This document shows, piece after piece, positions 24,648 to 30,469 of a stretch of DNA of 30,469 nucleotides (within the stretch, counting starts at the first letter, position 1; every line of letters starts with the position of its first letter). The stretch is from positions 1-30,469 of the IMG/VR virus record IMGVR_UViG_3300045999_009772, one strand, 5' to 3'. A program made the translations under genes and the position numbers. This stretch comes from a virus. The notes beneath the pieces are model-generated. The model did not search any database. It saw only the letters and a list, made by a program, of their open reading frames with translations, and was not told the origin of the DNA.

Positions 24648-25028
24648 TTAACAACAAGCTTGTTCTGAAATAAAACTATCCGCAACGTTAATAAATAACT
24701 CTTCCCTTAATGGTAAAATAAGATTCCCTTCATCATTTCGAATTAGAAATTGTCCTTGATATCTACCTGGTGTATTGGTATCTCTAGAACTAAATTTGTA
24801 GTAGATATAATATTCTGTAGGTGCTCCGAGCTCGAGTGCTGTAAGAGCAACAATCTCACAAGGGGCAGAAACTATTTTGGGTACACCTGTATAATAGTCA
24901 ACCATTGTGAAAAATATTGTTGATACTTCAAGACTCTCCATGAATTGAATATAACTCGACCTTCCGTCTTGTACGACTTGCATTTTGAGAATTGGAAGAG
25001 TAGCATTTTTTTTGATAAAAAATTCCAT
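24648..25028 (-). CDS. Small virion/baseplate-like protein (BppU N-terminal-like)
   Basis: A 126-residue protein. 'ILKMQVVQDGRSSYIQFMES' at the start, an internal 'EYYIYYKFSSRDTNTPGRYQ' followed by 'GQFLIRND', and 'NLILPLREELFINVADSF' form the strand pattern of the N-terminal domain of baseplate upper/receptor-binding proteins (BppU-like), where 'y.f...dT...G.y.g.f.i....g...lP..e.l.I.v.ds' recurs. The C-terminus 'ISEQACC' has two cysteines. It is the last gene of the glycosyltransferase/adhesin block and follows the GT operon after 16 bases within a palindrome. It may connect a fibre to the baseplate. The family link is weak; the structural nature is more secure. Confidence 0.45.
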   Translation of the reverse strand: MEFFIKKNATLPILKMQVVQDGRSSYIQFMESLEVSTIFFTMVDYYTGVPKIVSAPCEIVALTALELGAPTEYYIYYKFSSRDTNTPGRYQGQFLIRNDEGNLILPLREELFINVADSFISEQACC

Positions 25029-25049
25029 AACAATAAATATATTGTTATG
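25026..25049 (-). repeat. Inverted repeat covering a start codon and a TATTTAT element
   Basis: CATAACAATA and TATTGTTATG form a perfect 10-pair palindrome with a 4-base centre. On the minus strand it spans the stop codon of the 558-residue gene, a TATTTAT element (25033-25039) and the start codon of the 126-residue gene. A translational switch by hiding the start codon is possible; it is not an obvious terminator. Confidence 0.55.
25033..25039 (-). promoter_or_regulatory. TATTTAT element upstream of the BppU-like gene
   Basis: TATTTAT 4 bases before the ATG at 25028, in the centre of a perfect inverted repeat. Confidence 0.35.
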
Positions 25050-26721
25050 ACTCTTTCCTTAACTCTCTATCGTAATGTTCGAACCTATCATGTTCGGTGG
25101 GCGTAATAAGTAACAATCCTGGGTTAAGCTCTTCTTTTTTCATAAGTTGAAACATATGACTCATCCATGTTTGTTCGAAAGGGTGAGCCCAAGTTGTATC
25201 CAAAAACATTTTTTTGTTTCCTGTTTTTGAAACTACCTGTGGCCAATTACAATAATAGATATCTCCGACAACATAAGGGATTTGTTTGTGAACGTGGATT
25301 TCTCTGAACTCTGTTCTTGGTGCGTTAGGGTCCAACCCTACTTGAGGTAACCTTGGTTTGTTCGGCCAAAATTTTCCCCTAACTTCTTGTGGTACATTAT
25401 ACCATGACCATTGAGTCCCATTATCACCATAAAATTCAGAAAAATTTAACTTTAAAAAATCAAAATTTTCTTTTTTACAAATTTCGAGTGATTTTTGATA
25501 AATGTTTTTTACATACCTATTAAATCCATTTCTACAAACTTGTTCTTTTCCGTTATAAAAAAACATATCGTCTTCAAAGAAGAACATAAAATCGTTTTCA
25601 GATTTTTCAAAATGTTCAGCAATATATTGTCTTCCACCACATATCCCTAAATTTTCACCAGAGTTAATATGTTCAAAACCATACTCTTCACAGAGTTCTT
25701 CATATTCGTAAAAAAATTTAGTATCTGTGGAATTATTAAGAAGATATTTTTTTGGTTTGGAAATAAAGTCGGGGTCATAATCTAACATCGACTTTATTAG
25801 TGTTTTGAATTGATTTGGACTATTAAATGTTATAACATACACTCCGACCTTTGACATGTCCAAGGTGTTATTACTTTTAACTGAAGACTCGGACTTTGGT
25901 TTTATCAAATCATTTTTCAAATCTTCAAAAAACTTACCTAACAATCCATTTGATTCAATTTCAAAGTAATTTATAATATCGGAATGCTTATAACACATAA
26001 TACTGAATATTGATTCTTCAGTACCCATAAATCCTTCATCTAAAGAACTCTTTAATAATCCATAGTAGAGAGAATTTATTTCAGATATTACGTGTTTAGG
26101 CCCACCAAAAAAACCACCTCTAGCAACTCTTTTTACTTTCGCACCCGCAATTTCATTCAGTTTGTTATACTCAAAACCATGAATCTCTCTTTCAGCGTCA
26201 TAAGGAAAACAAATAAATGAAAACTTGTTGACGTATTTTTCTAATTTATCTAAAACCTTATCGTGAGTGAAATAACCCGGATGTACTGTATTAGTTAAAG
26301 CCCCATCAATCCAAAACAAAAACTCCGAATCAAATTGGTCCATTATTTTTGCATCATGTAAAAGAAATACTTTTGACATGACTAAAGGGTTATAGTTTTC
26401 CAAACGAGCTTGTGTTGACTCTGATAACCAACCCGCAAGACTTGACCAATTTGGGTCTTTTCTTATTTGTTGAATTTTTTCAAAAAACTCGTTTTCTCTA
26501 AACCAAGAGAGTGGTCGTAAGATAAATTGAGTATTACTCCTATCTCTTTTCTTGAAAACGAAATCACGAAGTTCCTCATCTCCAAAAATTATAAGATTCT
26601 CATTAATATCTAATAACTTATCAAATTTTTCTAAATAATGAGAAAAAGGACGTGACCACCCTTCAGAAAGATTACCTCTCCCAATATCCCATATTCCAGT
26701 TACAAGTGTTATTTTACTCAT
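25045..26721 (-). CDS. HtrL/YibB-like domain fused to family 2 glycosyltransferase
   Basis: A 558-residue two-domain protein. Residues 1-270 resemble the HtrL/YibB (WlaTC) family: 'ITLVTGIWDIGRG' at the start, 'NLIIFGDEELRDFVFKKRDR', then 'FLFWIDGALTN' (the 'WiDgg' element) and 'ARGGFFGGPKHVISEI', and a late 'GFMGTEESIFSIMCYKHSD'. Residues about 289-558 form a GT-A domain of the family 2 type: 'VGVYVITFNSPNQFKTLIKS', a nucleotide-sugar region 'NSGENLGICGGRQYIA' and the acidic metal site 'FFFEDDMFFYNG' (about 383-385). Two probable transferases in one chain could add two sugars in sequence. It overlaps the upstream gene by 8 bases in a four-gene coupled operon. The acceptor is unknown. Confidence 0.75.
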   Translation of the reverse strand: MSKITLVTGIWDIGRGNLSEGWSRPFSHYLEKFDKLLDINENLIIFGDEELRDFVFKKRDRSNTQFILRPLSWFRENEFFEKIQQIRKDPNWSSLAGWLSESTQARLENYNPLVMSKVFLLHDAKIMDQFDSEFLFWIDGALTNTVHPGYFTHDKVLDKLEKYVNKFSFICFPYDAEREIHGFEYNKLNEIAGAKVKRVARGGFFGGPKHVISEINSLYYGLLKSSLDEGFMGTEESIFSIMCYKHSDIINYFEIESNGLLGKFFEDLKNDLIKPKSESSVKSNNTLDMSKVGVYVITFNSPNQFKTLIKSMLDYDPDFISKPKKYLLNNSTDTKFFYEYEELCEEYGFEHINSGENLGICGGRQYIAEHFEKSENDFMFFFEDDMFFYNGKEQVCRNGFNRYVKNIYQKSLEICKKENFDFLKLNFSEFYGDNGTQWSWYNVPQEVRGKFWPNKPRLPQVGLDPNAPRTEFREIHVHKQIPYVVGDIYYCNWPQVVSKTGNKKMFLDTTWAHPFEQTWMSHMFQLMKKEELNPGLLLITPTEHDRFEHYDRELRKES

Positions 26722-27595
26722 ATATCCTATTAAATTCTTCTAAAATTCTATAAAAACTTTTATTTTCTTCAAATAGTTTGGGACTAGTTCCTGGAGGACA
26801 ATTGTCAGGGCACCACCAAATATCAAAATGTTTTCTAACAAAAAGTTCAGGGTGGTTGTAATACATTAAAGTCATTAAAACTTCTTCATGGTGAACCCTT
26901 TCTTCGGGTGTAACTTTATAAGCATAATCTTCAAAAAGTGTTACTATGTTATCCCATAAGTCTCTATGACCACCAAACATCCCACCTATGATGTGAATCT
27001 TTCTTTCGTAGTTTTTGTACCATCTTTCATTAACGGTACCTGACCAGTAATTTCTGTCATTATCTTTACCTAAAATTACAAACTTACCATCCGAATCCTC
27101 TATTAGATTTTTAAGGAAATCGTTATTGAATAAATTACTTTCATAGTATTTTCCTTGGGGATGGTTGGAACCAACCAAGTATTTGTTTGGAATCAATCCA
27201 CAATGAGAGAGGCCGGCATCTATCCAAAAATAATAATCATAAGATTTGTCTTCATTCCACCACCATCCAAATTTAGACCATTGGATTTCAACACATCTAT
27301 CCCCTGTTTTTGCGCTTTCAAAATCTTTATGTTTTTGGAAAAGCTCTTCGTATTTTGTACCTCTCAAGTCAAAAGTTCTGAACTCTAATTTTTCAGGACT
27401 TACACTATGATGCTCATAGAAAAACTTTTTTAACCTATCAATTTCCCTTTCAGAAGTATAACAAAGAAAATCGGCGTCCGTCATTTTCAATAGGGACAAC
27501 AAACTATATTGATAATGTCCTCCACGAGATGACCTACCACCTAACTCGGTTCCGCTTAGGTCGCTGTAAATACATGTAATAAATTTAACTTTCAT
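26714..27595 (-). CDS. HtrL/YibB (WlaTC)-like putative glycosyltransferase
   Basis: A 293-residue protein resembling the first half of the following gene product. It has 'KVKFITCIYSDLSGTELGGR' at the N-terminus, 'YDYYFWIDAGLSHCGLIP' (the 'WiDaG' element, near residue 120-137) and 'IHIIGGMFGGHRDLWDNIVT' with a following 'HHEEVLMTLMYYNHPELF'. The GG-x-FGG plus acidic 'HHEE/GTEE' spacing is shared by the two proteins, so they look like paralogues. WlaTC/HtrL proteins occur in lipopolysaccharide and capsule loci of bacteria, and a glycosyltransferase GT-A fold is the usual prediction. It overlaps both neighbours (11 and 8 bases), indicating translational coupling. Substrate unknown. Confidence 0.7.
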   Translation of the reverse strand: MKVKFITCIYSDLSGTELGGRSSRGGHYQYSLLSLLKMTDADFLCYTSEREIDRLKKFFYEHHSVSPEKLEFRTFDLRGTKYEELFQKHKDFESAKTGDRCVEIQWSKFGWWWNEDKSYDYYFWIDAGLSHCGLIPNKYLVGSNHPQGKYYESNLFNNDFLKNLIEDSDGKFVILGKDNDRNYWSGTVNERWYKNYERKIHIIGGMFGGHRDLWDNIVTLFEDYAYKVTPEERVHHEEVLMTLMYYNHPELFVRKHFDIWWCPDNCPPGTSPKLFEENKSFYRILEEFNRIYE

Positions 27596-28319
27596 AACTG
27601 AAATCTTTATGTAAATTTTCGTCTTTTAATTTTTTTATTTCACCCAAGTTTAAATATGTGTTTGGAATTTTCTTGGGGGAATATAAATTCCAATTGTAGG
27701 TTTGAGTATAAAAATTATTATAAAGTCCGTGAGAAACATCTGACCAATCGGATATTTGAGGACCTATTGGAATTATCGGGACATAACTTTGATACTTTGA
27801 GGTTACAAATTGATATATAAAATCATCAATTGCATAATACCCTATTTTTGATGGGTCTTCAATCTCCAAAACTTTGTCGTAGATTGAATTATGATACATT
27901 ATCATGTTAGTAGCAAAAATACCTCTATGGTGTTCTTCCTTTGGGGGAAGATTTGTTATGTCTAAAAACCATTTGGATTTTGAACTAATATTCACAGGTC
28001 TATTAATAGTTGGAGCCAAATTTATAACTGCGAATTCTAATCCGTCACTATCTCTCTCCATTTGTTCTATTAAGGATTTTGCATAAGGCATAATTGTACA
28101 ATCATCCTCAACAACTAAAACCTTTTCGTAATTTCTTTCTTTTGCCAATTTTATAACCTCTAAATGAGACCTCGTACAACCTACATGACTATTTGTGTCA
28201 ACCGCAGGAAAATATTCATAATCCCACCCAACATAATCCATTTCTTTTTTTATTGATTCGAGTCTGTCTTTTCTTCTTTCAAGGTTGACAACAAACTTGG
28301 GAGCATCAGTGAAAATCAT
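27585..28319 (-). CDS. Family 25-like glycosyltransferase
   Basis: A 244-residue protein. The N-terminus 'FVVNLERRKDRLESIKKEMD' is the signature of the LPS glycosyltransferase family GT25 (PF01755), followed by the 'FPAVDTNSHVGCTRSHLEVI' region (GC..SH, residues 47-52) and 'KVLVVEDDCTI' with the metal-binding Glu71-Asp72-Asp73. The later part 'MIMYHNSIYDKVLEIEDPSK' then 'YYAIDDFIYQFV' contains the second acidic motif ('aiDdfi'). GT25 enzymes add galactose or related sugars to LPS or, in collagen modifiers, to hydroxylysine. In the phage the acceptor may be a virion protein or host glycan. It starts on the stop codon of the GlcNAc-transferase (TAATG). Confidence 0.88.
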   Translation of the reverse strand: MIFTDAPKFVVNLERRKDRLESIKKEMDYVGWDYEYFPAVDTNSHVGCTRSHLEVIKLAKERNYEKVLVVEDDCTIMPYAKSLIEQMERDSDGLEFAVINLAPTINRPVNISSKSKWFLDITNLPPKEEHHRGIFATNMIMYHNSIYDKVLEIEDPSKIGYYAIDDFIYQFVTSKYQSYVPIIPIGPQISDWSDVSHGLYNNFYTQTYNWNLYSPKKIPNTYLNLGEIKKLKDENLHKDFSYES

Positions 28320-29587
28320 TAGCTTACGTTATTATGATTTAGTTGTCCTGTTATTCTATCGCACCAACCTTTGGACTCAGAGTGAGGCCAAACAACCCAA
28401 TACTTTGGAAGAACGTCTGTATTAAACTCTCTCCAAATTTTACAATACTTATCGGGGTCTGAAAAATATCTTGCAATTTCATTTTTATCAGAATCTTTTC
28501 TATATAAAGTTGTGTCATCAGGTCCGTGAAAAGCAACTACCCAAAAATCATAATCTTTTTCAGTTACTTGAGAATATCCTATGTCGATGCAATGTTTGAA
28601 TACTTTTGTAAAACTATTTTTCCAATCCTCTTCTGTTTCAAAATTATATGGGTTTGGAGGATAGTTTTTATCCAATGTATATTTTTGTACCGCTCTTTTT
28701 TCAAAAAGAAGACCAGAATACTTTTCATACTCTCTTAATGTTCTTTCAGTCCCAAAACCGTAAAGACCTTCATGACCTTCTTGTTTTTCATTATCCATTC
28801 CAAATAATTTTCTATTTGTAAGATGAGAATGTTTGTTTTTATCCCCCCACGTTTTATCATCATCCCACTGTTTTGTTCTACCTTTTCTTGTATACTCATG
28901 AAAGACAACGGGGAGGTGTGGATGAAATAAATCATACCCGTGAGTATAGGCCCTTGCAGCTATTGAAATTTCTTCCCCGTGGAAATAGTATTCAGGATTA
29001 TGTTGGACTTCCTTTGAAAACTGACCTAATGTAAAACAGAAGTGTGCAGAATAAAACCTAGCAGTAACAGGTTTTGTCATTTCTCTCCAACCTGGAATTG
29101 TTTCAGGTAAGAAAAACACCGCACCTTCAGGAATAAATCTATCGAAAACCATCCTCCAAGCATCTTGAGCTCTTCCCGATGGTTCATTATCAGGGTCAAA
29201 GGAGGGTACATAACCCGTAAGTAGAGGTTTCTTATACCCATCCTTTTGTAGACCCTTTATCATTTTGATTAGGATATCGTCCCAATCCTTAACAAATCTC
29301 ATATGAGAATCAATTTGCATTGTATAAGTTTCACCACCATAAAGTTGTTGAACTTGATGTCTTGCCCAACAAACACCTTTAGCTTCTTGGTATGGAATGT
29401 CCAAAATTTTAAATCTCTTATCTTTTCTATATTCATCAAGATTGTCAAAACCATCAGTCTCTGAATACTGTCTAGCAATGGCCAATACCAAGTTTTTTGG
29501 TTTTTTTGCGTTTTCCAACATATTCTTAATTGTTGGAACTAATTGTGGGTCTCTGTAAGAAGCAATTTGAATAAAAATTTTCATCAA
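28319..29587 (-). CDS. GlcNAc-transferase family protein (Skp1-type)
   Basis: A 422-residue protein. 'KIFIQIASYRDPQLVPTIKN' (the ASYRDP element, residues 9-14), then 'AKGVCWARHQVQQLYGGETY' and 'TMQIDSHMRFVKDWD' (Asp93-Ser-His95 metal motif), and 'YYFHGEEISIAARAYTHGYD' with 'LFHPHLPVVFHEY' identify the UDP-GlcNAc:polypeptide N-acetylglucosaminyltransferase family (PF11397) described from Skp1 hydroxyproline modification in Dictyostelium. A C-terminal 120-residue extension ('KVFKHCIDIGYSQVTEKDYD' onward) is not part of the core and may bind another partner. It is the first gene of the coupled operon, after a terminator. In T4-like phages such enzymes are not standard. Acceptor unknown; the Thr/Pro-rich protein upstream is an attractive candidate. 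Confidence 0.85.
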   Translation of the reverse strand: MMKIFIQIASYRDPQLVPTIKNMLENAKKPKNLVLAIARQYSETDGFDNLDEYRKDKRFKILDIPYQEAKGVCWARHQVQQLYGGETYTMQIDSHMRFVKDWDDILIKMIKGLQKDGYKKPLLTGYVPSFDPDNEPSGRAQDAWRMVFDRFIPEGAVFFLPETIPGWREMTKPVTARFYSAHFCFTLGQFSKEVQHNPEYYFHGEEISIAARAYTHGYDLFHPHLPVVFHEYTRKGRTKQWDDDKTWGDKNKHSHLTNRKLFGMDNEKQEGHEGLYGFGTERTLREYEKYSGLLFEKRAVQKYTLDKNYPPNPYNFETEEDWKNSFTKVFKHCIDIGYSQVTEKDYDFWVVAFHGPDDTTLYRKDSDKNEIARYFSDPDKYCKIWREFNTDVLPKYWVVWPHSESKGWCDRITGQLNHNNVS

Positions 29588-29601
29588 AAATAGTTTGTAT
29601 T

Positions 29602-29634
29602 AAAAATAAAAAACCCTCCACGAAAGTAGAGGGT
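29602..29634 (-). terminator. Rho-independent terminator between small beta protein and GT operon
   Basis: On the minus strand AACCCTC and GAGGGTT flank a short imperfect extension with a small loop (29612-29634), followed by TTTTTATTTTTA. It lies 22 bases after the stop of the 70-residue gene. It separates the structural transcript from the glycosyltransferase operon, which needs its own promoter or read-through. Confidence 0.8.
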
Positions 29635-29656
29635 TCTTAAAAATATTTTCAATTTG

Positions 29657-29869
29657 TTATGCTGGTGGAAAAACTCCTTCATCAGTTAAAACAACAGATT
29701 GCTCGAAGAGTTGAGGTATTTGATAGGTACCGTTAATCAACCAAATGTTTTTGGTTTGTCCTGCAGATAATTCTACTTGGTATTCCCAAAGAGCGTCATC
29801 ACATCTTTGATAATTAAAATTTACCATAGTATCTCCAGTGTTTACTAAAATATATTTACTACATGCCAT
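29657..29869 (-). CDS. Small beta-strand protein of the surface block
   Basis: A 70-residue protein starting 'MACSKYILVNTGDTMVNFNY' with 'QRCDDALWEYQVELSAGQTK' and 'NIWLINGTYQIPQLF'. The pattern (a Cys, 'y.l.Ntg.t.v.f.Y..C', then 'v.L..G.t..i....G.y') is a small beta-sandwich module that I recall as both a stand-alone protein and a repeated unit in tail fibre or adhesin proteins of aquatic phages. Two cysteines could form a disulfide. It sits between the Thr/Pro-rich protein and a terminator, with a TATTTAT element 15 bases before its start. A virion surface role is inferred from context. Confidence 0.55.
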   Translation of the reverse strand: MACSKYILVNTGDTMVNFNYQRCDDALWEYQVELSAGQTKNIWLINGTYQIPQLFEQSVVLTDEGVFPPA

Positions 29870-29884
29870 AATTTGTGTTTTTTA

Positions 29885-29891
29885 ATAAATA
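29885..29891 (-). promoter_or_regulatory. TATTTAT element upstream of the small beta protein
   Basis: TATTTAT in context AACTATTTATTAAAAAA, 15 bases before the ATG at 29869. Nearly identical to the copy in front of the tape measure gene. Confidence 0.35.
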
Positions 29892-29909
29892 GTTGTTTGT
29901 CATAAAAAA

Positions 29910-30469
29910 TTATGATGGTGTTGGTGTAGAAGTTGGTGTTTCAGTAGGAGTAGATGTTAAAGTTTCAGTTGGTGTGTTAGTTGCTGTTTCAGTAGGTGTA
30001 TTAGTTGGAGTTTCACTTGGTGTATTAGTTGGGGTTGGAGTTATATAAGTACTCTCACAATCATTACATCCACCAGTTCCAAATGATGTGATAAACGCGT
30101 CGTCTATCGGAGCATTTATCTTACCAATGACTGAATAACATCCACTTGGTGTTGCTCCTGTGAATGTGTAATAGTTTACATCTCCAGGAACTATTAATCC
30201 TGGTCCTAAATCGACAACTAAAACATTTAGATTAGTACATCCTGATATTGTATAGGTTGTTATTGAACTTAAATCAGTTGAAGTTGGAGTTTGAGTTAAT
30301 GTTGGAGTTTGGCTTGGTGTTTCAGTTGGTGTTGATGTAGGTGTTTCTGTCATTGTTGGTGTTGGAGTTTGTGTGGGTGAAGTAAAATTCGCAACTTCTA
30401 TTTCTAAAAAATCTGAAGATGTTCCTGAAGTTGTAAAGTAATATGTAAAAGCGTTGGGTGAAGTATAAC
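29910..30469 (-). CDS. Thr/Pro-rich adhesin-like protein, N-terminus beyond the right edge
   Basis: The frame is open to the window edge: it reads through from 30469 without a stop, so an internal ATG at 30353 is not the true start. About 186 residues are visible. Two Thr/Pro-rich low-complexity linkers (TPT.TPT.T repeats) separate small beta domains. The one between them starts 'SSITTYTISGCTNLNVLVVD' and ends 'FGTGGCNDCESTYI', with cysteines that could pair. The part upstream of the first linker ends 'SGTSSDFLEIEVANF'. The chain ends in a third run, 'TSTPTETPTSTPTPS'. Such beads-on-a-string architecture suits a flexible surface fibre, and Thr/Pro runs are typical O-glycosylation targets. Located immediately upstream of a glycosyltransferase operon. 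Function as fibre or adhesin is inference. Confidence 0.7.
   Translation of the reverse strand, partial: YTSPNAFTYYFTTSGTSSDFLEIEVANFTSPTQTPTPTMTETPTSTPTETPSQTPTLTQTPTSTDLSSITTYTISGCTNLNVLVVDLGPGLIVPGDVNYYTFTGATPSGCYSVIGKINAPIDDAFITSFGTGGCNDCESTYITPTPTNTPSETPTNTPTETATNTPTETLTSTPTETPTSTPTPS
29913..30043 (-). repeat. Degenerate tandem repeat encoding Thr/Pro-rich C-terminal tail
   Basis: Degenerate repeats of a 6- to 24-base unit (GTWGGWGTTTCWGTWGG-like on the plus strand) encode TPTETPTNT-type repeats at the C-terminus. Such DNA is prone to length change by slippage or recombination, which would vary the length of the linker. Confidence 0.75.
30277..30383 (-). repeat. Degenerate tandem repeat encoding internal Thr/Pro-rich linker
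   Basis: A second block of the same kind of repeat encodes the linker between two beta domains (TQTPTPT...TSTPTETPS...TQTPTST). It is related in sequence to the C-terminal block at 29913-30043, so recombination between the two could delete the domain between them. Confidence 0.75.

Noticed and set aside
30353-30353. ATG at 30353 as true start of the Thr/Pro-rich gene
   Set aside because: The frame continues open upstream to the window edge with the same Thr/Pro linker and a beta domain, so the gene is partial.
29913-30383. Possible CRISPR-like or other regularly spaced repeats
   Set aside because: Repeats are short, degenerate, in-frame and encode Thr/Pro linkers without unique spacers.
1-30469. 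T4-type late promoters TATAAATA on the coding strand
   Set aside because: Occurrences are few and not consistently placed; the recurring element is TATTTAT, the opposite orientation.
1-30469. tRNA genes, rRNA, integrase or insertion sequences
   Set aside because: No cloverleaf-like sequences, transposase motifs or terminal repeats were seen. Intergenic gaps are all short (under about 120 bases).

Overview
This window looks like part of a large, AT-rich, tailed-phage genome with a contractile (T4-like, myovirus-type) tail. The direct evidence is a tail sheath protein, a T4 gp19-type tail tube protein, a tape-measure-like protein, baseplate proteins, neck/tail-completion proteins and a family B DNA polymerase of the gp43 type. 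No rRNA, tRNA, CRISPR array, integrase or insertion sequence was seen. Almost no gene has a Shine-Dalgarno sequence; starts are preceded by A/T-rich leaders, and a TATTTAT element recurs just upstream of many of them. SD-poor initiation is typical of Bacteroidota and their phages, so a Bacteroidota (perhaps flavobacterial, aquatic) host is my best inference. It is not proven by the sequence.

Layout. (1) 1-13564, minus strand: the tail module. In transcription order it runs sheath, HAD-type phosphatase, tail tube, a tail-assembly-chaperone-like pair with a possible +1 frameshift, tape measure, a giant baseplate protein with an embedded OmpA-like domain, a small LysM/gp53-like wedge protein, and a partial baseplate protein running off the left edge. 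Strong hairpin terminators follow the sheath and the tube genes. (2) 13684-13845, plus strand: a tiny ribbon-helix-helix-like protein. (3) 13842-16525, minus strand: a translationally coupled cluster with a probable head-tail/neck protein, a protein tyrosine/dual-specificity phosphatase, an unknown protein and a gp15-like tail completion protein. (4) 16575-21786, plus strand: a SET-domain protein coupled to an SNF2-family ATPase, then a Mn-type superoxide dismutase fused to a PD-(D/E)XK-like nuclease domain, then a neck-like protein and a small beta-rich protein. (5) 21763-24552, minus strand: DNA polymerase. (6) 24648-30469, minus strand: a surface/host-recognition block with a Thr/Pro-rich adhesin-like protein (partial at the right edge), a small beta protein, a coupled operon of four glycosyltransferases and a small virion-like protein.

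How it fits together. Regions 1-4 build the neck and tail, with enzymes interleaved among the structural genes: two phosphatases, a SET methyltransferase, an SNF2 motor and the SOD-nuclease fusion. Region 6 could decorate virion proteins or host surface glycans. The Thr/Pro-rich linkers lie immediately upstream of a Skp1-type GlcNAc-transferase homologue, which makes phage-encoded glycosylation of its own fibres a testable idea. The most unusual items are the SOD-nuclease fusion, the SET/SNF2 pair, the overlapping chaperone-like frames between tube and tape measure, and the recurrent TATTTAT upstream element. There is no gene-free stretch longer than about 120 bases.
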